The notes below the pieces were generated by a model, which was given only the letters and a program-made list of their open reading frames with translations, did no database searches and was not told where the DNA came from. From assembly GCF_022548875.1 (NCBI RefSeq), contig NZ_JAKZEW010000008.1, forward strand, positions 1-64,000: 64,000 nt of DNA, read 5' to 3'. The first letter of the stretch is position 1. The number at the start of each line of letters is the position of its first letter. Below, piece after piece: positions 6,885 to 16,145 of this stretch. The position numbers and the translations under genes were made by a program. Origin of the DNA: Glycomyces sp. L485. GTDB taxonomy: Bacteria; Actinomycetota; Actinomycetes; Mycobacteriales; Micromonosporaceae.

Positions 6885-9724
6885 ACCTGCAATCCTTCGT
6901 CTTTGTCGTAGTCGAGGTGGCGCCCGGCGATTTCGGTACCTTGCTCGAGGTCGATGTCCAAGACCAGCTGCCCTTCCAGATATCGGGAGACCTGCCAAGA
7001 TTCGATCCAGTCGTGGCGCTGTTCGAGTTCGTCGATCACGGCCTGTCCGGAAAGCTCGATCGGCAAGTTCAAGGTGGTACCGGCAACGGTTCTGGCCAAG
7101 TCTTCTTCCGGGCATGTCGTGGTCGGCAGTTCGATACCTCCGTGGCGTTTCAGCCATGGGAGGGTGGTGTAGCGGTTTCCATCGCGAGCGATGAGGAGTA
7201 CTTCGATCGAGTCGGCCTGGAGGTCTCGGACCATCGCTCGTCCCTCGCGGCACTCTTCGTCGTCGAGGTGGCTTCCGGCGTAGAGCCATCCGAGGATGGC
7301 CTTGCCCGGCTGCTGCGGGGATTGGAGCCGGAAGTCCTTCGCTCGGCGACGCTTGTCGGCTTGCATCTTCAGGTCCTCGGCCTGCGCAGCAGCGATTGAT
7401 TCGTGCCACTGGTCCGGTCCCAGCGGTATATCGCTGTAGGCGGCCTGGACGAGCGGAGCGATCTGGGCCGGGAGTTCGAGCTTGGCTCCATCTTGGAAAT
7501 ACGGGAACAGCGCCGCAGCCGATCGCAACAGAGACCATCGTCCGTATACCCAAATCGATCCGTACACCGGTTCGGGTGGGACGCTTGTCCAGTCGGCTCC
7601 GGTCAGATAGCAGCGGGCGGGCCTGACCCGCTCGGGGCGATGGTGGCGGTGGAGACGCCCTATTCGCTGAAGCACCAGGTCGACGGGGGCTAGATCGGTG
7701 ACGAGGACGTCGAAGTCGATGTCCAGACTCTGCTCTGCGACCTGGCTCGCCACAACGATGTGTCGGCTGGGCCGGTCGCCTCCTCCGGACGGGCCGAACA
7801 GGACTCGGAGGAGCTCGTCCTTGTCAGCGCGGTCCGGGGCGGCAAACCGTGAGTGGGCGACCGTGACGGGGATGCCGGCGAGTTCCTTGCGCAGATAGCC
7901 GGAAGTGTTCTGAACGCGGCGGACAGTGTTTCGGATGATCAGGGCGCAGCCGCCGTCGGCCAGTTCATCGTGCAGGACGGCGGCCAAGATGGCCGGATCG
8001 TCTTCAAGGGTGCGTACCTCGACGCTGGTCGAGCGCCCCGAGGGCTCGGTGACCGCAACCATGGCAGGTCCGTCGGATCCGCCGGTGATTACGGCCGGAT
8101 ATCCGATATCTCCCGACAGATGCGCAATGAGCTCCCCTGTGGAATCCTGCGTCCGGCCTCGACGACGGCTTTGCGCAGGCTGCGGGCCCCTCCTGCCTCG
8201 TTCATACGCCGCCATGAGGTCACGGCGGCGACCGGCTGGGAGCGTCGCAGAGAGGATGATGACGGGAACACCATAGGCGGCGAGCCATTCCAGGGCCATA
8301 TCCAGGTACACGCCCATGTAAACGTCGTAGGCATGTGCCTCGTCTACGATGACGACTTTGCCCGCCAATCCGAGGTGGCGCAGAGCAAGATGCTTGGCCT
8401 TGAGCGCGCCAAACAGCAACTGATCGATGGTGCCGACCGCAAAGCTGTTGAACATGGCTTTCTTGCGCCCGGCCATCCACCAGTGGGCAATCAAGACAGC
8501 AGGTCTCTCGTCCTTGCGCTCATCCTGGGCGATCGCGGCCGGTGCTCCACGGTAGAAGAGCTTGGTGTACGCAGTGTTGAAGAACGCCTTGGAGTGAGCG
8601 AGAGAGACACTGTGGGCGCCACGCCGCCGCTGCCGGTCCGGAAGCCTCCGGGCCCATTCGAGAACTCGAGCGAACATGGCGTCAGAGGTCGCCTGGGTTG
8701 GCAGGGCGATATAGCAGCCACCGGCACCGCTTCGGGCGGCGAGTGTCTCTGCGGCCAGGAGAGCGGCCTCGGTCTTTCCTTCACCCATCGGGGCTTCGAT
8801 GATCATGAGCCCAGGGGCCGGCATGTCGGCCGCGGCGGCAAGAGCCTCTCGCTGGACAGGTCGAAGACGGCAGCTCTCGGGCAGTCCGAACCGGGAGGTG
8901 AGCACGAACTCGGATGGCTCGGGGCCAACGGCATTCCAAGGAGCAGTCAGATCAAGCTCGGCGAGAGCGTCGTGGATGCGGCGCGAGTCATAGGCGGTGT
9001 CCTCACGGTACGGAAAGAGCGCAGGATTGCTGGCGATCCAGTCGGCCATGATCACCAAGCCCGTGAGGAGTACTTGCACCGGCTGTGAGAGCCTGGCGTG
9101 GTCCCACGCCGAAAGCCGGTGGGCAGCGCCGGTGGACTCGGCGACCCAGTCGAGCAGTTCGTACTGAGTCTGCCGCCAGAGCGCTCCGTCGCCGGGCGAC
9201 CAGCCGAGCAGCGAAGGGCGGTCGAGGGCCTGTTTGTACTGCAAGTCGTCGGGCGGGAGCCCGTGGTGGCCACCGACCACTACGCTGAACTGCTGGGTGC
9301 GATTGACCTGCCAGCGATATCGTTCGAATATCCACTCGTCGAGGATGATCATGCCCGCCGTTGCGTGAGGGGCCAGTCTGCGATCTGCCGCGACCTGCGG
9401 GCGGGCGATGAGCCCTTCGTATTCCATGACGGTGAACAGGTCGCGGACCTGAACGGCAAAGGCGGGGCTTACCTTACCGATGTCATGTACGCCGGCAAGC
9501 CAGGCGCACAAGGTCAGAGCATCAGCTCGGCCACCAGGAAGTGCGGCCGCGATCAGGTCACGAGTAGACGCGGGCAGGAAGTGTTCGTACAGGTGACGCG
9601 AAACGGCAGCCGAGTCGGACAGGTGCCGGTGCAGCGGCATCCAACTGCCATCGTCGTCGAAGGAGGACTTCCCCCAACACCGCCTCGCGGCTGAGGAGAG
9701 CCCACCAGCATCCCATTCGGCCAT
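6872..9724 (-). CDS. cas3: Cas3, HD nuclease-helicase
   Basis: This 950-residue effector nicks and degrades DNA marked by Cascade. The N-terminal HD nuclease shows H32/H34, H80-D81 in GVHDIGK, and HH at 153-154. The SF2 helicase core follows with Walker A APMGEGKT (311-318), DEAH at 461-464 and a motif III SAT shortly after. A QRIGRLHRH motif VI lies in the second helicase domain. The start is ATG with GGGAG upstream. It heads the run of eight cas genes, which are joined by overlaps or gaps of at most 2 nt and so are probably one transcript. Confidence 0.97.
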   Translation of the reverse strand: MAEWDAGGLSSAARRCWGKSSFDDDGSWMPLHRHLSDSAAVSRHLYEHFLPASTRDLIAAALPGGRADALTLCAWLAGVHDIGKVSPAFAVQVRDLFTVMEYEGLIARPQVAADRRLAPHATAGMIILDEWIFERYRWQVNRTQQFSVVVGGHHGLPPDDLQYKQALDRPSLLGWSPGDGALWRQTQYELLDWVAESTGAAHRLSAWDHARLSQPVQVLLTGLVIMADWIASNPALFPYREDTAYDSRRIHDALAELDLTAPWNAVGPEPSEFVLTSRFGLPESCRLRPVQREALAAAADMPAPGLMIIEAPMGEGKTEAALLAAETLAARSGAGGCYIALPTQATSDAMFARVLEWARRLPDRQRRRGAHSVSLAHSKAFFNTAYTKLFYRGAPAAIAQDERKDERPAVLIAHWWMAGRKKAMFNSFAVGTIDQLLFGALKAKHLALRHLGLAGKVVIVDEAHAYDVYMGVYLDMALEWLAAYGVPVIILSATLPAGRRRDLMAAYERGRRGPQPAQSRRRGRTQDSTGELIAHLSGDIGYPAVITGGSDGPAMVAVTEPSGRSTSVEVRTLEDDPAILAAVLHDELADGGCALIIRNTVRRVQNTSGYLRKELAGIPVTVAHSRFAAPDRADKDELLRVLFGPSGGGDRPSRHIVVASQVAEQSLDIDFDVLVTDLAPVDLVLQRIGRLHRHHRPERVRPARCYLTGADWTSVPPEPVYGSIWVYGRWSLLRSAAALFPYFQDGAKLELPAQIAPLVQAAYSDIPLGPDQWHESIAAAQAEDLKMQADKRRRAKDFRLQSPQQPGKAILGWLYAGSHLDDEECREGRAMVRDLQADSIEVLLIARDGNRYTTLPWLKRHGGIELPTTTCPEEDLARTVAGTTLNLPIELSGQAVIDELEQRHDWIESWQVSRYLEGQLVLDIDLEQGTEIAGRHLDYDKDEGLQVWTL

Positions 9725-9787
9725 CCCACCACTCCCAAAACGGGTGAGCAGATCGCATCAACCGAGCCCACCTCGTAAATCCAGGAA

Positions 9788-9805
9788 ATCACAGAGAGTG
9801 ATCAC
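9788..9805. promoter_or_regulatory. Dyad upstream of cas3
   Basis: ATCAC (9788-9792) and GTGAT (9798-9802) form a perfect inverted repeat with a 5-nt spacer. GTGATCAC at 9798-9805 is itself palindromic. The site lies about 65 nt upstream of the cas3 start, where an operator of the cas operon would be expected. No convincing -35/-10 pair was fixed, so a regulatory role is inference. Confidence 0.35.
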
Positions 9806-9841
9806 GGGTTCCGTGTTGACGCAAACGCGCGCAGGATAAAA

Positions 9842-10009
9842 CAATCCCCTAATCTCAGCGCGGCCATGCAAGTCGCCGAACGAGCCGGTCACGGCGTCGC
9901 AGCCTTGCTACGGATCTACGCGTAGTGCCAGGCAGGACAGGGCGAAGCAGCACGTTCGCGGTTCGAAGCTATGTTGAAAGACGCCAATATAGGATATTTA
10001 GCTAACTAA
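9842..10009 (+). pseudogene. C-terminal remnant of a tyrosine integrase
   Basis: Read in the frame of 9866, the stretch gives MQVAERAGHGVAALLRIYA, then TAG at 9923. It continues in the same frame as CQAGQGEAARSRFEAML to a TAA at 10007. Actinobacterial phage and integrative-element integrases end with VAEWAGHSVxVLLRIYAKCxxGQxEAARRR, so the TAG replaces the lysine codon AAG by one base change. This tail contains the AGH motif and the catalytic tyrosine (here Y in RIYA). Nothing recognisable of the rest of the gene lies upstream. It is a nonsense-broken fragment, left by an excised or decayed element. Confidence 0.75.
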
Positions 10010-10292
10010 AGGATGTCATAGGTGATAACTGTGCCTTTCAGCCTTAGAGCATTATCCGCACTATACGGAATTTTCTGCTACAGAATCCGCCAGAGGCGGA
10101 CGCAGGCCGGCTACTTCGCGGCGCGGTTCATTCGCAAGCACGCACGCCGGCGGCGGCTTCTACGATCAGCGAGGTCAGCGACGCCGTGGCCACCGAGCTC
10201 GAAGAATCACGCGATCGTCCGCTTGGGAATCTGATCACCTTGGCCCACAAACTATCTGACGCGCCCAGTCCAGGACCGCTCGAAACGGTCGG
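10010..10292. other. Non-coding scar with two adjacent hairpins
   Basis: No gene is supported in this 283-nt stretch. Two perfect inverted repeats lie side by side: TTCTG-CTA-CAGAA (10073-10085) and CCGCC-AGA-GGCGG (10087-10099). From about 10142 the plus strand has codon-like composition (reading TPAAASTISEVSDAVATEL), but no start or family was recognised. It may be more debris of the element that left the integrase tail. Confidence 0.4.
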
Positions 10293-11510
10293 TCAACGGC
10301 CGGCCAGGCCGATGTTGAGGCTGGAGACGAGCTTCATGTAGTCGCCGAACGCCAGCTCGACCTCGCCGAGCTCCAGGCTGTAGCGGGCGACGCCGTACTC
10401 GTGCCGCCGGTCGGCGGCGGGCCGGGCGAGGACGCTTTCGAGACGCCCGGCGTCCCTCTCGGTCCACCGCGCGCCGATCTCGGCGTAGAGCTTCGGGACC
10501 TCGCTGTGCGGGTCCGAGTTGAGGCGGTGGTACGGCACGTCGACGATCGCGTCGGCCGGGAGCGAGATGCGCGACTGCCTGCCGCGATCGACCGACTCGA
10601 CCAGCAGCTCCAACGCGAGCTCGCCGATGGCATGCAGGTCGGGGCGCCGCTGGTACATGGACCAGGCAGTCTCCATGAGACTGCACAGCGACCCGATCGC
10701 CGTGGTCGGATCGCGGTGCGTCCAGACGAAGGTCGCGTCGGGAAAGACCTTCCGGATGACGTCGAGGTCCGCCAAGTGCGCCGGATACTTGAGGATCCAC
10801 CGCTTCGGCTCGCGCCCGTGCTGGAGCACCTGGAGGGCCTGCTTCAGGTACTCGTAGTCGGGCGTTGTGTCGCGTTCGGCGATCCAGGCGCGGTACTCGG
10901 GCATCGGCGCTCGGAGGATCAGGGGGAAGGTCCCGTGCGGCAAGAGGAACATGGACTCTTCGGGCTTGTCCGGGCGGATGGGGTGGATGACCTCCCACGA
11001 CGGCGCGAGCCTCGTGGCCGTCTTGGTCAGCTTCCCGAGGGCTTTGATGCGTTTCTGGAGCACCACGGGATCGGTTTCGAGGTCGGTGTGCAGCATCTCG
11101 AACATCCTCGGGCCGCGGTGGCCGTCCGAGGCTGCGAGGATCTTGTGGGCCAGCGTGGTCGCGGTCCGCGGCAGGCCGACGACGAAGATCGGCGCCTCGA
11201 TCTTCTCCTCGGCGATCTCCGGGTTCGCTGCGATCAGGTGCTGGATCCGCAGGTAGTTCTCCAACCGCTGCTTAGCGTCGGTGAGTCCCGACTGCCAGCC
11301 CAGCGGCGTCAGGTCCGGCTCGTCGGCGAGGCATTTGAGCAGGAATCCCTGCTCCGCGATGAAGGTCTCCGCGCCGTCGATGGGGATGTCCGAGGACTTG
11401 GCGATCTTCCAGACCTCCTCGTCCCAGGTCGCTTCCGGTCGCCTCCTTCCTCTCGTGGTGGGGGCGAGCAGGATGTTCAGGGCCTTGGCGGCGGTGCTGG
11501 TCCGAGGCAT
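10293..11510 (-). CDS. Sulfotransferase family protein
   Basis: This 405-residue protein resembles the PAPS-dependent sulfotransferase_3 family, which moves sulfate from PAPS to a hydroxyl or amine of an unknown acceptor. The phosphosulfate loop is VVGLPRTATT, 90-100 residues from the start. A 3'-phosphate motif follows in FVWTHRDPTTAIGSLCSL. There is no signal peptide or membrane segment, so it is cytosolic. An in-frame GTG at 11531 would add seven residues; ATG at 11510 is preferred but its Shine-Dalgarno (GAGAGGA) is about 12 nt away. It stands alone between the integrase scar and the glycan locus. Confidence 0.82.
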   Translation of the reverse strand: MPRTSTAAKALNILLAPTTRGRRRPEATWDEEVWKIAKSSDIPIDGAETFIAEQGFLLKCLADEPDLTPLGWQSGLTDAKQRLENYLRIQHLIAANPEIAEEKIEAPIFVVGLPRTATTLAHKILAASDGHRGPRMFEMLHTDLETDPVVLQKRIKALGKLTKTATRLAPSWEVIHPIRPDKPEESMFLLPHGTFPLILRAPMPEYRAWIAERDTTPDYEYLKQALQVLQHGREPKRWILKYPAHLADLDVIRKVFPDATFVWTHRDPTTAIGSLCSLMETAWSMYQRRPDLHAIGELALELLVESVDRGRQSRISLPADAIVDVPYHRLNSDPHSEVPKLYAEIGARWTERDAGRLESVLARPAADRRHEYGVARYSLELGEVELAFGDYMKLVSSLNIGLAGR

Positions 11511-11630
11511 CGGGGGTGCAGTTCCTCTCACTCTGCGATGCCCAAAGGGGAGGGGCGTCGCGAACCTGTCCGACCAGCCTACATCGCTCCCTTCACACTG
11601 TGACCGTCTCGCAACGGTAGTGCCGCCCTC

Positions 11631-13709
11631 TCAGTCCTCCTTGACGAGTCGGATCGCGGCGCTGGCGTAATCGTCCGGTGCCAGTCGCAGGTGAAGTCCG
11701 TGAGCGGCGAGAACAGCTCCATGGTGGACCCGGTCGGTGCCCGCCTCGCGGTAGCGCGCGGCCGGATCGAGCCCGTGGAGCCGCAGCGGCGGATCGTCGT
11801 GACCGAAGCTCCTCCCCCGCCGCCAGGCCAGGACCGCGACCTCGTCGCCGAGCCGGAACTGCGCGCCCCTGACCTCGCCGGCCCGCAGCGTGGTGCGGCG
11901 GCCATGCTGGACGGTGGGCCGAACCTCCTTGTAGGCCGCCACCAGCTCGGCGCCGCGCTCAAGCTCCGATTCGCTCCACGCCTCCAGGTCGCCGCCCACT
12001 GCGAGGACCCCGGCCATCGCCACGTGGAAGCGGAAGTCCAGCGGGACCTCCCTGCGGGTGAACGGGTTCGGCGAGTCGGTCACCCACGTCCCCATCACAC
12101 GCGCCGGGTAGACCTGCGCGAAGCCCTCCTGGATGTCGATCCGGTCGACCGCGTCGGTGTTGTCGGAGGTCCACACCTGGTCGGTGCGGCCGAGGATCCC
12201 GAAGTCGACCCGGCCACCGCCCGATGCGCACGACTCGATGCGCACGTGCGGGTGCTTCTCGCGGATCGCGTCGATGACGCGGTAGAGGTTCCGTGTGTGC
12301 CCCTCCCACAGGTCGTCGGGGTGTTCGGCGCCGGGCCAGCCGGCCTCGGTGAACGACCGGTTCATGTCCCACTTGACGAAGTCGATCTCGTTCTCGGTCA
12401 GGAGCCGGTCGAGCCGATCCTCCATCCAGGCTCGGACGTCGGTGCGCGCGATGTTGAGGACCAGCTGGTTCCGCATCTCGGTCCGACGCCGGTGGGGCTG
12501 GTGGTACACCCAGTCGGGATGCGCCCGGTACAGGTCCGAGTCCGGGTTGACCATCTCGGGCTCGACCCAGATCCCGAAGCGCATCCCCAGCCCGTGGACG
12601 TGTTCGATGAGCGGGCCGAGTCCCTTGGGGAACCGGTCGGGGTTCGGCGTCCAGTCCCCCAGCCCGGCCCCGTCGTGGGTGCGCGCGCCGAACCAGCCGT
12701 CGTCCATCACGAACAGCTCGCAGCCCATCGCCGCGGCCTTGTCTGCCAGCGCGGCCTGGCGGTCGGCGTCGATGTCGAACTCGGTGGCCTCCCAGGAGTT
12801 GTAGAGGACCGGTCGCAGTTCCTCGGGGTGTGGGAGGACGTGGGCGAGCGCGTACTGGTGCCAGGCGTCGGCCGAGGCGGCGAAGCCGCCTTCGGTGTAC
12901 ACGCCGGAGCTGAGCGGGCTCTGCCAGGACTCGCCGGGTCCGACGGTGATCGCTACCGGGTCGTGTCCGGCGCCGGCGGAGACGGCGACGCGGTCGGCGA
13001 CGGTGCGTTCGACGCCGATGCGCCACGTGCCGCTCCAGGCGAGGGTGGTCGACCATACGGGTCCTGTGTGTTCGGTGGCGGTGCCGTCGTCGAGGGCGAG
13101 CCACGGGTTGGCCTGGTGGCTGGTGAGTCCGCGCCGCGATCCGAAATGGGTCTCGCCGTATGCGAGTTCGTTGCGGGTCAGTTGGGTCTCGGCGCCCCAT
13201 TCGCCGTGGAGGCGGCTGAGGCGGTAGCCCTCGAGTCGCGGGAGGACCCAGGTGGCGGAGTCGGCGCGGACGAGTTCGACCGGTTCGGTCTTGCGGTTGC
13301 GGACCGACAGGCGCCGTTCGATGACGTCGGTGTCGGGGCGGGTGGTGTATTCGACCGCGATGTCGAGGCGGTAGTGGGGGTCTTCGAATTGCAGGCGCAG
13401 GCGTCGTTCCTCGGTCTCAGCGTGGGTGAAGCGCAGTTCGAGGTCTCTGGTGCCGTCGGCGAAGCGGACTTGGAGGCCGTTCTGGCCCCAGCGCAGGGCC
13501 GAGCCGGGGCTCAGGTCGAGTCTGGCGTCGAGTCCGTCGGTGGCGGGCCGGGGTGCCGGAGCGGGGAGGTCGAGGAGGGAGGCCGCCTGCTCGGTCGTGA
13601 GTGCTGGGCCCCAGTGGAGCCCGTGGAGGCGGTCCTCGTCGTCCAGGGCCACGACGTAGCTGGTGTTCGGGGTGTCGACGGTCCAGATCCGGGGTTCGCG
13701 CTTGGGCAT
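11631..13709 (-). CDS. Alpha-galactosidase, GH36
   Basis: This 692-residue retaining alpha-galactosidase would remove terminal alpha-galactose from imported oligosaccharides. It has the full GH36 layout: an N-terminal beta-sandwich (about 1-290), a (beta/alpha)8 domain (about 295-610) and a C-terminal sheet. The nucleophile is D448 in FVKWDMNR and the acid/base is D516 in SDNTDA. MDDGWFGAR, WVEPEMVNPDSDLY and ESCASGGGR are substrate-site motifs. No signal peptide is present, so it is cytoplasmic. It starts directly after the lacI stop (TGAATG) and is the last gene of the importer operon. Confidence 0.95.
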   Translation of the reverse strand: MPKREPRIWTVDTPNTSYVVALDDEDRLHGLHWGPALTTEQAASLLDLPAPAPRPATDGLDARLDLSPGSALRWGQNGLQVRFADGTRDLELRFTHAETEERRLRLQFEDPHYRLDIAVEYTTRPDTDVIERRLSVRNRKTEPVELVRADSATWVLPRLEGYRLSRLHGEWGAETQLTRNELAYGETHFGSRRGLTSHQANPWLALDDGTATEHTGPVWSTTLAWSGTWRIGVERTVADRVAVSAGAGHDPVAITVGPGESWQSPLSSGVYTEGGFAASADAWHQYALAHVLPHPEELRPVLYNSWEATEFDIDADRQAALADKAAAMGCELFVMDDGWFGARTHDGAGLGDWTPNPDRFPKGLGPLIEHVHGLGMRFGIWVEPEMVNPDSDLYRAHPDWVYHQPHRRRTEMRNQLVLNIARTDVRAWMEDRLDRLLTENEIDFVKWDMNRSFTEAGWPGAEHPDDLWEGHTRNLYRVIDAIREKHPHVRIESCASGGGRVDFGILGRTDQVWTSDNTDAVDRIDIQEGFAQVYPARVMGTWVTDSPNPFTRREVPLDFRFHVAMAGVLAVGGDLEAWSESELERGAELVAAYKEVRPTVQHGRRTTLRAGEVRGAQFRLGDEVAVLAWRRGRSFGHDDPPLRLHGLDPAARYREAGTDRVHHGAVLAAHGLHLRLAPDDYASAAIRLVKED

Positions 13710-14750
13710 TCATGCGCCTTTCGAGGTTCGCGGGTCGGGTGGGCCTGAGGTCTCCCTGACGATGAGTTCGGGTGCTCTCCAGGCGGGTCTGGGCCGGTTG
13801 CCGCGGCGTTCGAGGCGGCGGCGCAGTAGCTCGAAGGCGCCGCGCCCGACTCCGCGGAAGTCGAGGTCGACGGTGGTGAGCGCGGGCGTGAGGTAGGCGG
13901 CGAACGGGCGGTCGTCGAAGCCGATGATGCTCAGGTCGCCGGGGATTGCCCGTCCGGCCAGGTGGGCGGCGCGCAGGGCGCCGAAGGCGAGGTCGTCGTT
14001 GCCGCAGAGGATCGCGGTGACGGCCGGGTCGTCGAGGAGTTCGCGGGCGGCCTCGTAGGCCGAGCCGATGCCCCAGCCGCATTCGACGGGGGCGGGGATC
14101 TCGCGTCCGGCTTCGGCCAGCGCGTCGGACCAGCCGAGTCTGCGTCCGGCTTTGGACGGTATGGCGAGGTGGTGGACGGTCTTGTGGCCGAGGTCGAGCA
14201 GGTGGCGGGTGGCGCGGGCGGCGGCGCCGCGGTCGTCGAGCGTGATCCGCCAGTCCTTGTCGTCGGGTTCTTCGCTGAGGTGCTCGCCGCCGGTGGCGAC
14301 TATGGCGTTCGGCTGCGCCTGGCGGAGGGCGCGCATGGCGCGGCCGGTGGTGTCGTCGTGGGCGATGACGATGGCGGGTGACCCGGCGTGCGGGAGTCTG
14401 GCCATGACGTCGGCGTCCGAGTAGGGCTCGTCGGGGTCGAGGACGGATATCGAGACGGAGTACCCGGCGGCGCGGGCGGCCTCTTCGATGCCGCCGAGGG
14501 TTTCGGCGGAGCCGTAGAGGGTGGTGTCGGTGGTGAGGACGGTGACCGACTGCACGGTGCCGCCGGCGAGTTCGCGAGCCAGCCGGTTGGGCCGGTAGTC
14601 GAGCGCGGTGACGGCGGCGAGCACCTTGGTCCGTGTGGCGTCCGCGACCAGCGGCGAGTGGTTGATCACCCGCGACACGGTCTGGTGGGACACTCCGGCC
14701 AGCTTGGCCACGTCCATGAGGCTCGCGGCCTTGCGGGTTTCGGTGCGCAT
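13710..14750 (-). CDS. LacI-family regulator of the GH36/importer operon
   Basis: This 346-residue regulator has an N-terminal helix-turn-helix (SLMDVAKLAGVSHQTVSRVI, about 10-30) and a hinge helix (YRPNRLARELAG). A periplasmic-binding-like sensor domain completes it. It lies inside the operon between the binding protein and GH36, so it probably controls its own transcription. The palindrome in the promoter at 17988-18000 is a candidate target. The ligand is unknown; the neighbours suggest a galactoside. Confidence 0.92.
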   Translation of the reverse strand: MRTETRKAASLMDVAKLAGVSHQTVSRVINHSPLVADATRTKVLAAVTALDYRPNRLARELAGGTVQSVTVLTTDTTLYGSAETLGGIEEAARAAGYSVSISVLDPDEPYSDADVMARLPHAGSPAIVIAHDDTTGRAMRALRQAQPNAIVATGGEHLSEEPDDKDWRITLDDRGAAARATRHLLDLGHKTVHHLAIPSKAGRRLGWSDALAEAGREIPAPVECGWGIGSAYEAARELLDDPAVTAILCGNDDLAFGALRAAHLAGRAIPGDLSIIGFDDRPFAAYLTPALTTVDLDFRGVGRGAFELLRRRLERRGNRPRPAWRAPELIVRETSGPPDPRTSKGA

Positions 14751-14780
14751 GTCAGTCGGTCACCTTCCTGGGTCCTTTCG

Positions 14781-16103
14781 TTATCCGGCGTTGGCGGTCT
14801 CGGCGACCGTGGTCGCCGCTTCCTGGGCGTCCCTGCTGCCCAGCCAGACCTCGTTGAATTCCTCCATGGCGATCTGGGCGTAGACGGAGTCGTTGAGCGA
14901 GAGCGGGTAGCCGATGTTCGGTCCTTCGGCCGCGGTCTGGAAGCCCGAGACGTCGACGCCTTCGCCGGCCCAGTAGTCGGTGAAGCCCTGGTTCAGCGAG
15001 GAGACGCCCGGCCAGACCGAGCCTAGGTCGGTGGCAATGCGCTGCGCCTCTTCGGATCCGAGGAATTCGACAAGTTCCCAGGCCTCGTCGGGGTGTTCGG
15101 TGCCGGCGTAGATGGCGTGGGAGAGCCCGTTGATGACGGTGCCGTCCCCGGCGGGGCCCGCGGGCAGCGGTCCTACGGCGAGGTTGCCTTCGTCGAGGCC
15201 GTCGCGGTAGGCGCTGAGGGTCCAGGAGCCGTCGGTGGCGGTGGCGGACTGGCCGGCGGACACGAATTCGTAGGTGAGTCCGCCGTTGGGCTGGTTGGAG
15301 GAGGTGGCCGGGACGGCGACCTGCCAGCGGTTGTAGAGGTCGGCGGTGAACTGGATCGCTTCGACGCATTCGGGCGTGTCGAGGGTGTACTCCTCGAACG
15401 GTCCGGGCTGGAGTTCGCAGCCGTTCTGGACTCCGTAGTTCCACCAGTCGGTCTGGCCGGTGGAGGAGGACATGGCGACGCCGTACTGCTCGACGTTGTC
15501 GGGGTCGAACTCGGGTGAGAGGGCGTTGTCGCCGTCGGCGTCGATGGTGAGGCGCTGGAGGAATTCGACGTAGCTGCCGCCGTCGTCGGGGTTCCATTCC
15601 AGGTCTTCGATCTCGGCGGGGTCGATGCCGGCGGCTTCGAGCGCGTCGATGCGGTAGACGAGGGCGATGGAGTCCCAGTCCTTCGGGAGACCGTACTGCT
15701 CGCCGTCGTAGGCCCATGAGTCGTAGAGGGCGGCGGGGTAGGCGGAGGTGTCGAGGCCGGCCTGGTCGATCTGCTCGGTGATGGGCAGCAGCACGTCCTG
15801 GTCGGCGAAGGTCGGGAATTTGGAGACGTGGTTCCAGAACACGTCGGGTGCGCTCTGGGCGGCGAGCTGGGTGTCCAGGGCCGTCCAGTAGTCGTCCCAA
15901 GGGTTTTGTTCGAGTTCGACGGTGATGTCGGGGTGGTCTTCGTTGAAGGCGTCGATCATCGCCTCGACGGCGGGGCGCTGGTTGTCGTCCCAGAAGGCGT
16001 ATCGCAGCGTGACGTTGCCGTCATCGCCTCCGCCGCAGGCGGCGAGGCCTGCCGGGGCGGCGACGGCCAGTGCGGCGGCTGCCGCCATTCGCGTCTTCCT
16101 CAT
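14781..16103 (-). CDS. Sugar ABC transporter substrate-binding lipoprotein
   Basis: This 440-residue family 1 solute-binding protein has a signal peptide ending in a lipobox (GLAAC, cysteine about residue 23), so it is a membrane-anchored receptor. YAFWDDNQRPAVEAMIDAF, the VFWNHVSKF segment and the C-terminal LAVGPLPAGPAGDGTVINGLSHAIY region match MsmE/UgpB-like proteins. A GAAAGG about eight bases before the ATG serves as ribosome site. With the two permeases upstream it forms the first importer of the locus, likely for galactosides given GH36. Confidence 0.93.
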   Translation of the reverse strand: MRKTRMAAAAALAVAAPAGLAACGGGDDGNVTLRYAFWDDNQRPAVEAMIDAFNEDHPDITVELEQNPWDDYWTALDTQLAAQSAPDVFWNHVSKFPTFADQDVLLPITEQIDQAGLDTSAYPAALYDSWAYDGEQYGLPKDWDSIALVYRIDALEAAGIDPAEIEDLEWNPDDGGSYVEFLQRLTIDADGDNALSPEFDPDNVEQYGVAMSSSTGQTDWWNYGVQNGCELQPGPFEEYTLDTPECVEAIQFTADLYNRWQVAVPATSSNQPNGGLTYEFVSAGQSATATDGSWTLSAYRDGLDEGNLAVGPLPAGPAGDGTVINGLSHAIYAGTEHPDEAWELVEFLGSEEAQRIATDLGSVWPGVSSLNQGFTDYWAGEGVDVSGFQTAAEGPNIGYPLSLNDSVYAQIAMEEFNEVWLGSRDAQEAATTVAETANAG

Positions 16104-16145
16104 CCTTCTTGCCTTTCGTGAGAGGTCGCATCGGTGTCGGAGTGG

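Noticed and set aside
6885-7553. Upstream extension of cse1
   Set aside because: Arginine-rich shadow of cas3 in another frame; GTG at 6884 has a ribosome site and the family N-terminus.
10022-10234. 70-codon plus-strand frame
   Set aside because: No family, weak start, arginine-rich shadow composition.
11691-13748. 685-codon frame opposite GH36
   Set aside because: Antisense shadow of a GC-rich gene; no domain features.
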